DNA from: JANQJA01 sp047947185
Lineage (GTDB): Bacteria; Pseudomonadota; Gammaproteobacteria; Pseudomonadales; Azotimanducaceae
DNA length: 64,000 nucleotides
Direction of reading: 5' to 3'
Assembly: GCA_047947185.1 (NCBI GenBank)
Contig: CP170502.1
Location: forward strand, 5,704,001-5,768,000
How positions within the stretch are numbered: the first letter of the stretch is position 1; each line of letters starts with the position of its first letter. A program made the translations under genes and the position numbers. This document shows, in pieces, positions 44,415 through 53,007 of this stretch. The notes beneath the pieces were generated by a model. It made no database searches and had not been told where the DNA came from. It was given only the letters and a program-made list of their open reading frames with translations.

Positions 44415-45374
44415 GTGCAGGTAGCAGCGGTGATTCCCTGTTTCCGTGAGCGGGAGCACATTCTGGCTGTTCTCGAAGCCATGCCCGTGCTCGTCAACCA
44501 TATTTTTTGTGTGGATGATGGCTGTCCGGACGAAACTGGACGACTTGTGGAGGAGGCATGTCAGGACCCCCGGGTGCAGGTCATACGCAATCCCGAGAAT
44601 GGCGGGGTTGGCAGCGCGGTGATCCTGGGCTACCAGCATGCCCTGGTCGCCGGTGCTGAAATTGTGGTGAAGATTGATGGTGATGGCCAGATGAACCCAA
44701 GGGACATCCCGCGCCTGGTCCAGCCAATCATCGAAGGGGAAGCAGACTATGTCAAAGGCAACCGCTTTATCGTGATGTCCCATTCGCGGCAGATGCCGGG
44801 CTTTCGTCTGGTGGGGAATCTCTGTCTGTCGTTCCTGAACAAGCTGTCGTCCGGATACTGGCGGATTTTTGACCCCACCAACGGCTTTACCGCAATTCAT
44901 GCCAACGTGTTGCGGGTCCTGCCACTCGAGAAGATTGCCAGGGACTATTTTTTTGAGTCCGACATGCTGTATCACCTGGCAACCATTCGCGCGGTGGTGC
45001 GGGATGTGCCCCAGGAAGCGGCTTATGGCGGAGAAACGAGTCATCTCAACGTCGCCCGGGCAGCGCCCAGGTTCTGCCTCAAACTTTGCCAGAACTTCTG
45101 CAAACGCCTGCTGCTCTGTTACTTTCTGCGTGATTTCCACCTGGCCTCCATCGAGTGGCTGTTGGGGCCCACGCTACTGGTTTTTGGTGTTGTTTTTGGC
45201 ACCGTACAATGGTCTGCTCACGTATCCGCCGGCGTTGAAGCCTCGGCTGGCACGGTGATGTTATCGGCCCTGCCGGTGTTGATCGGATTACAACTGACAC
45301 TTTCGGCCATCGGATTTGATATCCAGAACCAGCCACAGGAGCCTGTTCACCGTCAGCTCTATGACTTTTCCTGA
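44415..45374 (+). CDS. Family 2 glycosyltransferase (polyprenyl-phosphate sugar transferase-like)
   Basis: 319 residues from GTG 44415 (a TTG three bases earlier is possible; GAGG lies upstream). The GT-A domain has AAVIPCFREREHI, the DD pair in FCVDDGCPDETG and the metal motif VVKIDGDGQMNP. The C-terminus has two or more membrane segments (LLGPTLLVFGVVFGTVQW, VMLSALPVLIGLQLTLSAIGF). This layout fits DPM1/DolP-mannosyltransferase-like enzymes that load a sugar on undecaprenyl phosphate at the inner membrane. It begins the glycan cluster; its end overlaps the next gene by 14 bases. Confidence 0.92.
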   Translation: MQVAAVIPCFREREHILAVLEAMPVLVNHIFCVDDGCPDETGRLVEEACQDPRVQVIRNPENGGVGSAVILGYQHALVAGAEIVVKIDGDGQMNPRDIPRLVQPIIEGEADYVKGNRFIVMSHSRQMPGFRLVGNLCLSFLNKLSSGYWRIFDPTNGFTAIHANVLRVLPLEKIARDYFFESDMLYHLATIRAVVRDVPQEAAYGGETSHLNVARAAPRFCLKLCQNFCKRLLLCYFLRDFHLASIEWLLGPTLLVFGVVFGTVQWSAHVSAGVEASAGTVMLSALPVLIGLQLTLSAIGFDIQNQPQEPVHRQLYDFS

Positions 45375-46731
45375 GGATTCCCGTAAGGCTGCCCTGCCGC
45401 TGTGCCTGTTGCTTGGTCTGCTGGTTTATGCCCTGGCTGATACCACGCACCGGCCCGTGCATGATGAAGTCCGTTATGCTGATTACGCCGTGGGTCTGCA
45501 AAGTGGCGTGTTCGGGGTTTCGTTCGGTGCCGAACATACGCCCGGCTATGCCAATGTGCCGCTCTATCCCCTGTTTGTCGCTTTCCATATGCTGTTGTCC
45601 GATGCTCTGGCGGCATCGCTTGACTGTGTTGTAAAACGGTCACCCAGGTTTGACTGCCCGGTGTTTGGGTCGGTTTGCGGGCCACCTGAACGATCTGACT
45701 GTGACACGCAACTTGGCGTCCTGGTGGCAGGCCAGGCCCTGCTGTTCAGCATCGCGCTCTACCTGTGTTACCACTTGACGCTTGCCATGACGGATAATCA
45801 GGGACTTGCCCTGCTGTCGATCCCCAGCCTGTTCCTGGCCATGCATTTTGTGAGTTTCGTTGAGCAGATCATGACCGAAAATCTGGTTCTTCCGCTGGTG
45901 ACGGGATTGCTGCTCTCGCTCGTGAACTGGCTGAAAGCGGGTGCCAACCGATGGCTGGCTTCGGCTGGTGTACTGCTTGGATTGTTGATGCTGACCCGGC
46001 CGGAATACCTGTACCTTGTTGTGGCCTTGCTCCCTTTTGTGTTCTGGCGCGCCCCTGGGCGCAGGTTGCGCTCGGCCCTGGTGTTACTGTTGTGCGCGGC
46101 CCTGGTGGTGTCTCCCTGGATTTACCGCAACCAGAAGTTGTCGGGCACCCCTGCGCTGGTTGATGACAGTTACAGCGGTATAGTCCTGTCCGAGAGAGTG
46201 GCGTTCAACACCATGACCCCTGCGGAATGGTTTGGCGGGCTTATCTACTGGCTACCCGACTTTGGTGATGAACTGGCGCCGCTGGTGCTGCCAGCCTCAG
46301 CCTATCAGCGTTACCAGGAGTTCAGGCCGGAGTCTTTTTCGACACTGGCGGCAACCCGCATTTATCCGCGCGCCCTGGCGGCAGGGGGTGATGGTATGAC
46401 CGGCTGGCTGATTCGCCAGGAGGTATTGCCGAACCTGCACCGACATGTGATGACAACCCTGCCCTTGCTGTGGCGTGGGCTGTTTATTGGCAAATACTGG
46501 GGCATTGTCGGTTTCATTGGCCTTGCTCTGCTGCTCTGTAGCCGCTTTGGTTCGGCGCCCGCGCTCTGGCTGGGCCTTCTTCTGATACCCGTATTCCTGC
46601 TCTGCCTTCGGGCGGGCGTCTCGGTGAACATGCCGCGCTATAGCGTTCCCCTGATGCCGCTTTACGCCATGGGATGGGCCCATCTCCTTGCCAGCGTCCC
46701 GGGGAGGAAGGCAACAAATGCCGGGCCCTAG
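45361..46731 (+). CDS. Polytopic GT39/ArnT-like glycosyltransferase
   Basis: 456 residues from ATG 45361, overlapping the previous stop. About ten membrane helices are visible. The first periplasmic loop carries THRPVHDEVRYADYA, matching the acidic DE(x)Y region of GT39/GT83 (PMT, ArnT) enzymes that use lipid-linked sugars. An unusual insertion rich in cysteine (LDCVVKRSPRFDCPVFGSVC and one more Cys) lies at about residues 87-112. The enzyme would use the lipid-linked sugar made by the neighbouring GT2 protein to decorate a surface molecule. Function is inferred from topology and neighbourhood, as sequence identity to characterised members cannot be judged here. Confidence 0.78.
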   Translation: MTFPEDSRKAALPLCLLLGLLVYALADTTHRPVHDEVRYADYAVGLQSGVFGVSFGAEHTPGYANVPLYPLFVAFHMLLSDALAASLDCVVKRSPRFDCPVFGSVCGPPERSDCDTQLGVLVAGQALLFSIALYLCYHLTLAMTDNQGLALLSIPSLFLAMHFVSFVEQIMTENLVLPLVTGLLLSLVNWLKAGANRWLASAGVLLGLLMLTRPEYLYLVVALLPFVFWRAPGRRLRSALVLLLCAALVVSPWIYRNQKLSGTPALVDDSYSGIVLSERVAFNTMTPAEWFGGLIYWLPDFGDELAPLVLPASAYQRYQEFRPESFSTLAATRIYPRALAAGGDGMTGWLIRQEVLPNLHRHVMTTLPLLWRGLFIGKYWGIVGFIGLALLLCSRFGSAPALWLGLLLIPVFLLCLRAGVSVNMPRYSVPLMPLYAMGWAHLLASVPGRKATNAGP

Positions 46732-47653
46732 CGTGTGGCGCAGTGCCACCCTGGTGTCCGCTGCAGTGCTGCTAGTGGTTCTGTCCCAGGTGGAATGGGC
46801 GGGACTGGCGCCATTGTTGCGTCAGCTTGACTGGGCCCTGTTGGCGTCTGCCGTCTGTTTGCTGGTGCTGGAGGCGCTGGCATCGTCGATCCGAATCTGG
46901 TGGCTCTCGGATCGGCGCCTGCGACCCGGTGTCGCCATCGCGGTTAATGCCTGGTACATGCTGTATCTCATCATACTGCCCGCCAGACTCGGAGAGATTG
47001 CCGCAATTGGACTGCTGCAGCAAAAGCTGGGACAGACCGCTGGCGCTGCAACGGGCAGTATTGTTTTCCAGCGAATGTTTGACCTGCTGGTGCTGGCAAC
47101 AGGGGTACTGGTGGTCACCGTGATGGTGGCAACAGTACAGGACTGGCTGGTGATTGCATTTGGGGTGCTGCTGCTGACACTGATGCTGGCGCGCCTCAGC
47201 GCTCTTTTGACACTCTGTGGGCGCTGTTTGCAGCGCTGGTCTGGTGTGGGGGGTATCCGGCAAAAACTGTTGCGACTGGTATTACAGGCCAAATCCTGGA
47301 GTCGAAGATACCAGCGGCGGGGGACGCTTGGCCTGCTGCTTGCACTCACGCTGGTCAAGTGGCTGGCGAGCCTGGTTGGCCTGGCACTGATTCTCCGATC
47401 TGTGGGCATTGGTCTCGAGCCAGAGGTTCTGCTGGCATTGGCAATACTTTATGTGTTCCTGTCCATTGTGCCCCTGCAGGGACTCGCGGGGGTGGGCGTC
47501 AGCGATGTTGGTCTGTTGGCGCTGCTTGTCAGCCTGGGAATTGACAGCGGAGCCGCGGCGGCCGCCACGCTCTTTTGTCGTCTGGTACTTATCCTGTTCA
47601 CTATCGGCTATGCGGGCCTTGTCCTGCTGCCGGGCGGGATTGCCCGTGGCTGA
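46718..47653 (+). CDS. Flippase-like membrane protein (LPG synthase TM / UPF0104 domain)
   Basis: 311 residues from ATG 46718, preceded by GGAGGAAGG, and overlapping the previous gene by 14 bases. It has eight or so membrane segments. The segment LILPARLGEIAAIGLLQQKLG (PxRxGE motif) and the later SIVPLQGLAGVGVSDVGLLALLVSLG are typical of the family that includes the membrane half of MprF and AglD. In glycan clusters such proteins are thought to translocate lipid-linked intermediates. That role is family precedent, not shown here. Confidence 0.87.
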   Translation: MPGPSVWRSATLVSAAVLLVVLSQVEWAGLAPLLRQLDWALLASAVCLLVLEALASSIRIWWLSDRRLRPGVAIAVNAWYMLYLIILPARLGEIAAIGLLQQKLGQTAGAATGSIVFQRMFDLLVLATGVLVVTVMVATVQDWLVIAFGVLLLTLMLARLSALLTLCGRCLQRWSGVGGIRQKLLRLVLQAKSWSRRYQRRGTLGLLLALTLVKWLASLVGLALILRSVGIGLEPEVLLALAILYVFLSIVPLQGLAGVGVSDVGLLALLVSLGIDSGAAAAATLFCRLVLILFTIGYAGLVLLPGGIARG

Positions 47654-48335
47654 CCTCAGGACAGATGCACTTTACGGTTCGCTGCGGCAGCGGGGGAGCA
47701 GGGATGCACGCAGTAATGGTTACATCAGCGCGGGCTTTTTCAGAAGGGAGCAGTCATTCCTGCTATCGCGACTCAGACTGGGACCCGGAGACCGGGTGCT
47801 GGACCTGGCCTGTGGCTCGGGGTTGATGCTGGGACCGGTTGCAGGCGCCATTGACCTGGTTGGCGTGGACTACAACCAGGATGCAGTCGCCCAGGCCCGG
47901 AGCAACGGCGTGGTTGTCGTCAGGGGAGATGCTTTCTGCCTGCCATTTGACGCGCGGAGTTTTGATGCCATCTGTTGCTGCCAGTTCCTGAATCAGCAGG
48001 CCCCTGAACACCAGCAAGTCTTTCTGGCCGAGGCCGCCCGGGTGCTGCGCCCGGGCGGATCACTGCACCTTCTGTGGCGCAACGGCCACAGTCTGCTGCA
48101 TCGCGGCGTCCATGCCACCTTCCGCCTGCTTCGCCGTCTGTCCGGCCAGGCAGAATTTCCCCAGTTCTTCCATGCCCCCAGGACGCTGGTGGCGCAGGCC
48201 GGATCTGTCGGGTTTTCGGTTGCTGAACTGAAGGTCACACTGCCTGCCGGGCCGGCCGCGGTGGCGGTGGATTCACCACTGGCCGGCCTGGTTGGTGCGT
48301 CCTTCTACCTGGAGTTGCTCCGTGGTCAGGATTGA
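47646..48335 (+). CDS. Class I SAM-dependent methyltransferase
   Basis: 229 residues from GTG 47646, overlapping the preceding gene by eight bases. The AdoMet-binding motif I is VLDLACGSGLMLG, with the acidic residue closing strand 2 in LVGVDYNQDA, and motif III near RVLRPGGSLHLLWR. It is a Methyltransf_11-type enzyme without membrane segments. Its place in the glycan cluster suggests methylation of a sugar or lipid-linked intermediate, which is an inference from context. Its end overlaps the FemAB-like gene by 14 bases. Confidence 0.92.
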   Translation: MADLRTDALYGSLRQRGSRDARSNGYISAGFFRREQSFLLSRLRLGPGDRVLDLACGSGLMLGPVAGAIDLVGVDYNQDAVAQARSNGVVVVRGDAFCLPFDARSFDAICCCQFLNQQAPEHQQVFLAEAARVLRPGGSLHLLWRNGHSLLHRGVHATFRLLRRLSGQAEFPQFFHAPRTLVAQAGSVGFSVAELKVTLPAGPAAVAVDSPLAGLVGASFYLELLRGQD

Positions 48336-49344
48336 ACGGCTGAGTGCCGGGATAAACGCTGCATGGGATGAATTCGTCCGGCAGCATCCGGCATCTACAT
48401 TCTGTCACCTGAGTGGCTGGTCACAGGTGGCGGCAGCGGCATTTGAAGTTGTCTGCTGTAACCTGATCGCGTACCGGGGCGGGGAGGTTGCCGGCGTACT
48501 TCCCCTGACGCTGGTGAAACGGCCGCTGCTTGGCGCGGCGCTGATATCTTCTCCCTTCTGTGTCTATGGCGGGCCACTTGCAGAAGACGCGGAAACCCTT
48601 GATGCCCTGACCAGGGAGGCGCTGGATCTGGCCGGCCGCCTTGATGTGAACCTGCTGGAGGTGCGTGGTCTGGCGCTGGACGGCAGCTGGCACCAGCGTG
48701 ACGTCTTCTCAACTTTCTCGCTGCCGCTGGTGGATGACCCCGCCGCCAATCTCCTGCGTATCCGGGTACGCCAGCGTGCAGTTGTTCGCAAGGCGATCGA
48801 ACTGGGGCTACCGGCGACCCTTGACCAGGATCTTGCGGCCTTCTACCGAATCTACTGCCGCAGCCTGCAAGCCCTGGGCACACCGGTGTACCCCCGTCGT
48901 TGGCTCACCGCGCTGGAACAGGTGTTTGGGCAGACGATGTCTGTGACCTCGGTATGGCATGACGGACAGCGCATTTGCAGTGTGCTCAGCTTCTTTTTCA
49001 GGAACGAGGTATTGCCCTACTATGCCGCGGGGCTGCCAGCCGCCAGGACACTGGGTGCATTTCCTTTCCTCTACTACACGCTGATGAATGATGCGGCGAG
49101 CCGTGGTTGCCAGACATTTGACTTTGGTCGCAGTGCGGTCGGGTCCGGCGCCTGGCATTTCAAGAAAAATTTTGGTGCAGTGGAGCGCAGACTGGCTTAC
49201 AGCTTCCATTGCCGGAATGGCGCAGGGGTGCCGGCACTTGATCCTGGCAATGCGCGACTGGCTGCCCTCGGCAAAGTGTGGTCCCGGCTGCCCGCGGCGG
49301 TGGTGGACCGGTTGGGTCCAGCCCTGTCAATCTACGCGGTCTGA
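48322..49344 (+). CDS. FemAB-like GNAT-fold acyltransferase
   Basis: 340 residues from GTG 48322, preceded by GGAG. The protein has two GNAT-like halves; the C-terminal FPFLYYTLMNDAASRGCQTFDFGRSAVGSGAWHFKKNFGA is the conserved FemAB/DUF482-type segment. The overall pattern resembles the FemAB-related proteins found in exosortase/PEP-CTERM loci. Classical FemAB enzymes attach amino acids from tRNA to peptidoglycan; relatives in polysaccharide loci probably acylate sugars. It ends the plus-strand cluster and overlaps the convergent deacetylase gene by 13 bases. Confidence 0.85.
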   Translation: MVRIERLSAGINAAWDEFVRQHPASTFCHLSGWSQVAAAAFEVVCCNLIAYRGGEVAGVLPLTLVKRPLLGAALISSPFCVYGGPLAEDAETLDALTREALDLAGRLDVNLLEVRGLALDGSWHQRDVFSTFSLPLVDDPAANLLRIRVRQRAVVRKAIELGLPATLDQDLAAFYRIYCRSLQALGTPVYPRRWLTALEQVFGQTMSVTSVWHDGQRICSVLSFFFRNEVLPYYAAGLPAARTLGAFPFLYYTLMNDAASRGCQTFDFGRSAVGSGAWHFKKNFGAVERRLAYSFHCRNGAGVPALDPGNARLAALGKVWSRLPAAVVDRLGPALSIYAV

Positions 49345-50162
49345 GCCGGTGAAAAAGTTGGCAGTGCTGTCCCGGTTTTAATCGCTGGCAGCAGGCTGCG
49401 AAATCCTGGGTGCCAGTCAAGCGCTGGTTGTTGGATGAGGCGCTCGAGTTTCCCGAGTGTGCCGGCACGATTCCACATGAGCAGGCGATTGGCCCACAGG
49501 CTGACGCCTGCCATTCTGAAGGATTTGTCGCCCAGGCTGATGTCGTAGGGGTGGCAATAGCTCCATTTCACTGTCGATGTGTGATCGATTCGAAGCAACG
49601 GGCTGATGAGCACAGCGGGGAGATAGCGCAGGTAGATACCCCCGAGGTAAGGCAGTCGAAGCCATGGTAAAACCGGTGCGGGGAATTCCACCAGTCCGCT
49701 TGGCCACAAGTACGGCGTACGCGGCGCCCCGGGAAAACTGAACAGGGGAGAGCGACCGGGTAACACGCTGGAGGAATATGTAAAGCCCAGTTCCTGTAGT
49801 ACCTGCGCGGCCCAGACGGTCTCTGGGGTCAGTGAGAACACGGGGGCACGGTAACCAATCACGCTGGCGCCGCAGATGTCCTCAACCAGCGCTTTTGCCC
49901 GGCAGGTTGCCGCCCTGAAAGTTTCGGGCGTTTGTTCGGTGATCACCTGGTGGTCCAGGGAGTGGAGCGCAATCTCGTGGCCGGCAGCCTGACAGGCACG
50001 AACCAGCGCCGGCGCGGCCACCGCTGTTTCTGCCACAAAAAAGATTGTGGCGGTTATCCCGTGCTGGTCGAGCAGGTCCAGTACCCGGTGGGTCGCACTC
50101 ACGTGGGCGAGCGGGTCACCCGGGTGTGGATTCTCGACGTCCAGCGTAAAGATCGCAGGCAT
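49332..50162 (-). CDS. Polysaccharide deacetylase (NodB-type)
   Basis: A 276-residue carbohydrate esterase family 4 enzyme. NodB motifs are visible: FTLDVENPH (motif 1, with the catalytic/metal aspartate), HEIALHSLDHQ (motif 2, metal histidines), IGYRAPVFSLTPET (motif 3) and WHPGFRSLLP (late motif). It removes acetyl groups from N-acetylhexosamine polymers. No signal peptide is seen, so it may act on the cytoplasmic side or on lipid-linked precursors. The pattern with DVE in motif 1 resembles deacetylases of exosortase-linked exopolysaccharide loci. It is two bases from the FAD monooxygenase gene and may share its transcript. Confidence 0.9.
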   Translation of the reverse strand: MPAIFTLDVENPHPGDPLAHVSATHRVLDLLDQHGITATIFFVAETAVAAPALVRACQAAGHEIALHSLDHQVITEQTPETFRAATCRAKALVEDICGASVIGYRAPVFSLTPETVWAAQVLQELGFTYSSSVLPGRSPLFSFPGAPRTPYLWPSGLVEFPAPVLPWLRLPYLGGIYLRYLPAVLISPLLRIDHTSTVKWSYCHPYDISLGDKSFRMAGVSLWANRLLMWNRAGTLGKLERLIQQPALDWHPGFRSLLPAIKTGTALPTFSPAQTA

Positions 50163-50164
50163 GG

Positions 50165-51313
50165 TCAGATGGCCCGATACTTACGCTGGAAGTAGTGCTG
50201 GAACACGCGCTCAGGTAACCAGCGCATGGCATTGTCGCGCAGCTGCTGACGAAACCAGGTACCCGGTACATACAGTTTGACAGCGCGCCGGGTTGCAGCC
50301 TGTATCTGGTGGATGCGTTTGCGGTTGTCCGCTTCAAACTGGTGGATGCCGTTGTGCAGGCCTGCATCGCAAATGGCACGGGTCAGCAGGTGGGCGGATG
50401 TAACGGCCGCTGCAGCGCCGCGGCCGGAAAACAGGGTAAGACAGTTTGCTGCATCGCCGATGGCAACAAACATACCCCGGGTCCAGGTCGGCAATGTCAC
50501 CTGGAACAGCGTGTCCATATAGATGTTTTCCGGGTCCGGAAGGGTTTCAAGCAGTGCGCGCGTTAAGGGGTCGCTTGTGTTATCAAAGGCTGCCCTGAGG
50601 ACGGTCGCGCGCAGATCACGGGGTTGCTTTTCCCTTGCAGGTGATGACCAGACGAACACAGCACCCAGGTCAGTGCCACGCGTATTGAAACAGGCCATGT
50701 AACGGTTGCGTTCCATATGAGTTTCGAACTTGCCCGTGATGGCTGCAACATTGGGTACCCGGACGGCCGCGCAGCAAAGATCCAGGTAATCCAGTGAGGT
50801 GGCGTCTTCACCAAAAACCTGGCCTCGCGTGGGCGAATTCTGGCCCTCGGCAATAATTGCAAGGTCTGCCTGGAGTTCGGTGCCAGAGGCGAGTGTGACA
50901 GCCGCGCAGGGTGAAGTGGTATTGACGGTGGTAATGTGATCACCAAAACGAACCTCAGCGAGTTGCCGGACCTGATCAAACAGCACCTGTACCAGGTCGT
51001 CGCGCATAACCTGGATGATATCGAGATCAGCCATGAGCCTGGCGTAATCCAGGCCCAGGAGCTGTCGGCCGCTGGCATCATGGTAGCTCGACCGGGTGAT
51101 GCCCAGGTTAAACGCCTGCAGGGGTTCAATCAGGCCAAGCTGGTTTGCTGTCTGGTAGGCCGTGTGTGACAGGGAAACCAGGAAACCCCCGGCACGAATT
51201 GACGGCGCGCGTTCCACGACCGTGACCTGGTAGCCCGCCCGGGCCAGGCCCAGCGCTGCGGTCAACCCGGCAACGCCAGCGCCGCTGACCAGTATCCTGC
51301 CCTGGACCGGCAC
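50165..51313 (-). CDS. FAD-dependent monooxygenase (UbiH/PHBH-like)
   Basis: A 382-residue flavoprotein hydroxylase of the p-hydroxybenzoate hydroxylase class. The N-terminal Rossmann motif is LVSGAGVAGLTAALGLARAGYQVTVVERAP (split here for length: GAGVAG and the closing glutamate). The second FAD motif is AIGDAANCLTLFSGRGAAAAV. The start is a GTG at 51313 whose first base overlaps the last base of the sulfatase stop (TAGTG), so the two are coupled. Such enzymes hydroxylate aromatic, quinone or polyketide substrates; none can be chosen here. Confidence 0.92.
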   Translation of the reverse strand: MPVQGRILVSGAGVAGLTAALGLARAGYQVTVVERAPSIRAGGFLVSLSHTAYQTANQLGLIEPLQAFNLGITRSSYHDASGRQLLGLDYARLMADLDIIQVMRDDLVQVLFDQVRQLAEVRFGDHITTVNTTSPCAAVTLASGTELQADLAIIAEGQNSPTRGQVFGEDATSLDYLDLCCAAVRVPNVAAITGKFETHMERNRYMACFNTRGTDLGAVFVWSSPAREKQPRDLRATVLRAAFDNTSDPLTRALLETLPDPENIYMDTLFQVTLPTWTRGMFVAIGDAANCLTLFSGRGAAAAVTSAHLLTRAICDAGLHNGIHQFEADNRKRIHQIQAATRRAVKLYVPGTWFRQQLRDNAMRWLPERVFQHYFQRKYRAI

Positions 51314-52830
51314 TAGTATCGTGCAGCCGGCCGGGCGACCACACCATCATCGGTCAGCGCCAGGTGCGTTAATGTCTGCTCATCGTGATTCATGCGCCAA
51401 CTGATCATCTTCTGCGCATAGTGCAGCACGGCGGGCAGATAGGCGGGGTCATTGGCCCGGTTAACCAGTTCAGCCGGGTCCTGTTCCAGGTCAAAAAACA
51501 GTGGTGGCAGGTTGGTGAAGTGAACGTATTTGGCTGTCTTGCCACGAATGACATTCAGGGTGCACTGATGTTGGGTCAGGCCCAGTGCTTCCTCCATGGG
51601 CGCGCCGTTGGGCACACTGCGGAAGTCGTACTCCCAATGTGCCTCGGTACGCCAGCCAGCGGGGAACTGACCCGTGCGGACAGCCGGCAGCAGTGACTTG
51701 CCATCACATTGCACGGGCATTTCGATGCCCATCCAGTCCAGCAGCGTTGGCATGATGTCGATGTTTTCAGTGAACTCGTCAAGCTGGACACCGCGGGTTG
51801 GCTTGGCTTTCGGGTCGCGGATAATCAGGGGGATATGGTAGGACTGGTCAAAATAACCCATTTTGCCGAGTAACCAGTGGTCCCCCATCTGCTCGCCGTG
51901 GTCGGATGTGAAGACAATCAGGGTGTCATCCCAGAGGCCGTTTAGCTTGAGATAGTCAAAGAGCCGTCCCAGGTTGGCGTCGACTTCTGACATCAGGCCA
52001 AAATAGCTGGCTTTCATGCGGGTGAGTTTCTTCAGATCCTCAGGCGCCCCATTCCTTGGACGGCCTAGCGTCCATGCGAGATAAGGATGCTGGAGGCCCT
52101 CGGCGTCGAGGTGTTCCGCGCGGACAAAGTCGTTCAGTGTCTCTGGTGGATACAGGGTGTTGTAGGGCTCAGGCGCAATCCAGGGCGGGTGTGGCCGCAG
52201 CAGGGACAGGTGGACACAGAAGCTTTCCTTGCTGGCCGCGATGTGATCCATGACCTGGTCGACCATAAACCAGGTGTCGTGATGTTCAGCCGGCATTGTC
52301 AGAGGGGCCGGTACGGGTCCACCGTCTTCGTACTCATGGAAGCTGTCTTTCTTGTTGGTGTAGAAGCGAAAGTTGGGTTCCGGTACCTCATAACCTTTCT
52401 CAGCCAGCCAGTTGGCCCAGGCGTCCGGGAAGGTACCCATCTGGACAATGGGTCTTATGCCGGGCAGGGGGCCCTCGTAGGATTTCAGAATGGGGTCATC
52501 TGCACTGAATTCGCGGGGATCATTGGCGGTATCCGTGTAACCAAACAGTACCGGGTCATGCCCATGTTGACGCATTTCCAGTGCCCAGTTGGTGTGGCGC
52601 GCATCCAGCGGCGTACCGTTGGTACCGGATCGATGGTTCTGGAGATACATACCGGTATGCAGGGACGCCCGGGATGGACCACAGGGTACGGCATTGGCGT
52701 AATGTCGGCGGAACAGGACCCCCTCGCTTGCCAACTGATCGAGGTTCGGGGTGCTGACCCGGTGGCCCAGGCTGGAGAGGCATTCTCCGCGCCACTGGTC
52801 TGCGGTGATGAACAGGATGTTTCTGGCCAT
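51313..52830 (-). CDS. Sulfatase (formylglycine-dependent)
   Basis: 505 residues from ATG 52830. The formylglycine motif CxPSR is present as PCGPSRASLHTG, so the active-site cysteine would need conversion by a formylglycine-generating enzyme, not found in the window. Metal ligands are visible in LFITADQWRGE and VFTSDHGEQMGDH. No signal peptide is seen, so it is probably cytoplasmic, as in alkyl- or choline-sulfatase-like enzymes; phosphonate monoester hydrolases share these motifs. It is the first gene of a unit with the FAD monooxygenase. Confidence 0.93.
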   Translation of the reverse strand: MARNILFITADQWRGECLSSLGHRVSTPNLDQLASEGVLFRRHYANAVPCGPSRASLHTGMYLQNHRSGTNGTPLDARHTNWALEMRQHGHDPVLFGYTDTANDPREFSADDPILKSYEGPLPGIRPIVQMGTFPDAWANWLAEKGYEVPEPNFRFYTNKKDSFHEYEDGGPVPAPLTMPAEHHDTWFMVDQVMDHIAASKESFCVHLSLLRPHPPWIAPEPYNTLYPPETLNDFVRAEHLDAEGLQHPYLAWTLGRPRNGAPEDLKKLTRMKASYFGLMSEVDANLGRLFDYLKLNGLWDDTLIVFTSDHGEQMGDHWLLGKMGYFDQSYHIPLIIRDPKAKPTRGVQLDEFTENIDIMPTLLDWMGIEMPVQCDGKSLLPAVRTGQFPAGWRTEAHWEYDFRSVPNGAPMEEALGLTQHQCTLNVIRGKTAKYVHFTNLPPLFFDLEQDPAELVNRANDPAYLPAVLHYAQKMISWRMNHDEQTLTHLALTDDGVVARPAARY

Positions 52831-53007
52831 GGACTTCGCCTCAAGCTTCGATATCGTTTCTGCAGGGAGTGCTGCAGTATTGCTGTGGGCAGATGCTAAC
52901 AAAATACCCTGCTGCCGTTACAACAGCCCGGCTTTGTTTTGTCCGGGGCCGGGTGTGGATGACAGGTTCTGATCTGTTTGCGTAGGACAGAAGGAGCCTC
53001 GTTCTGG

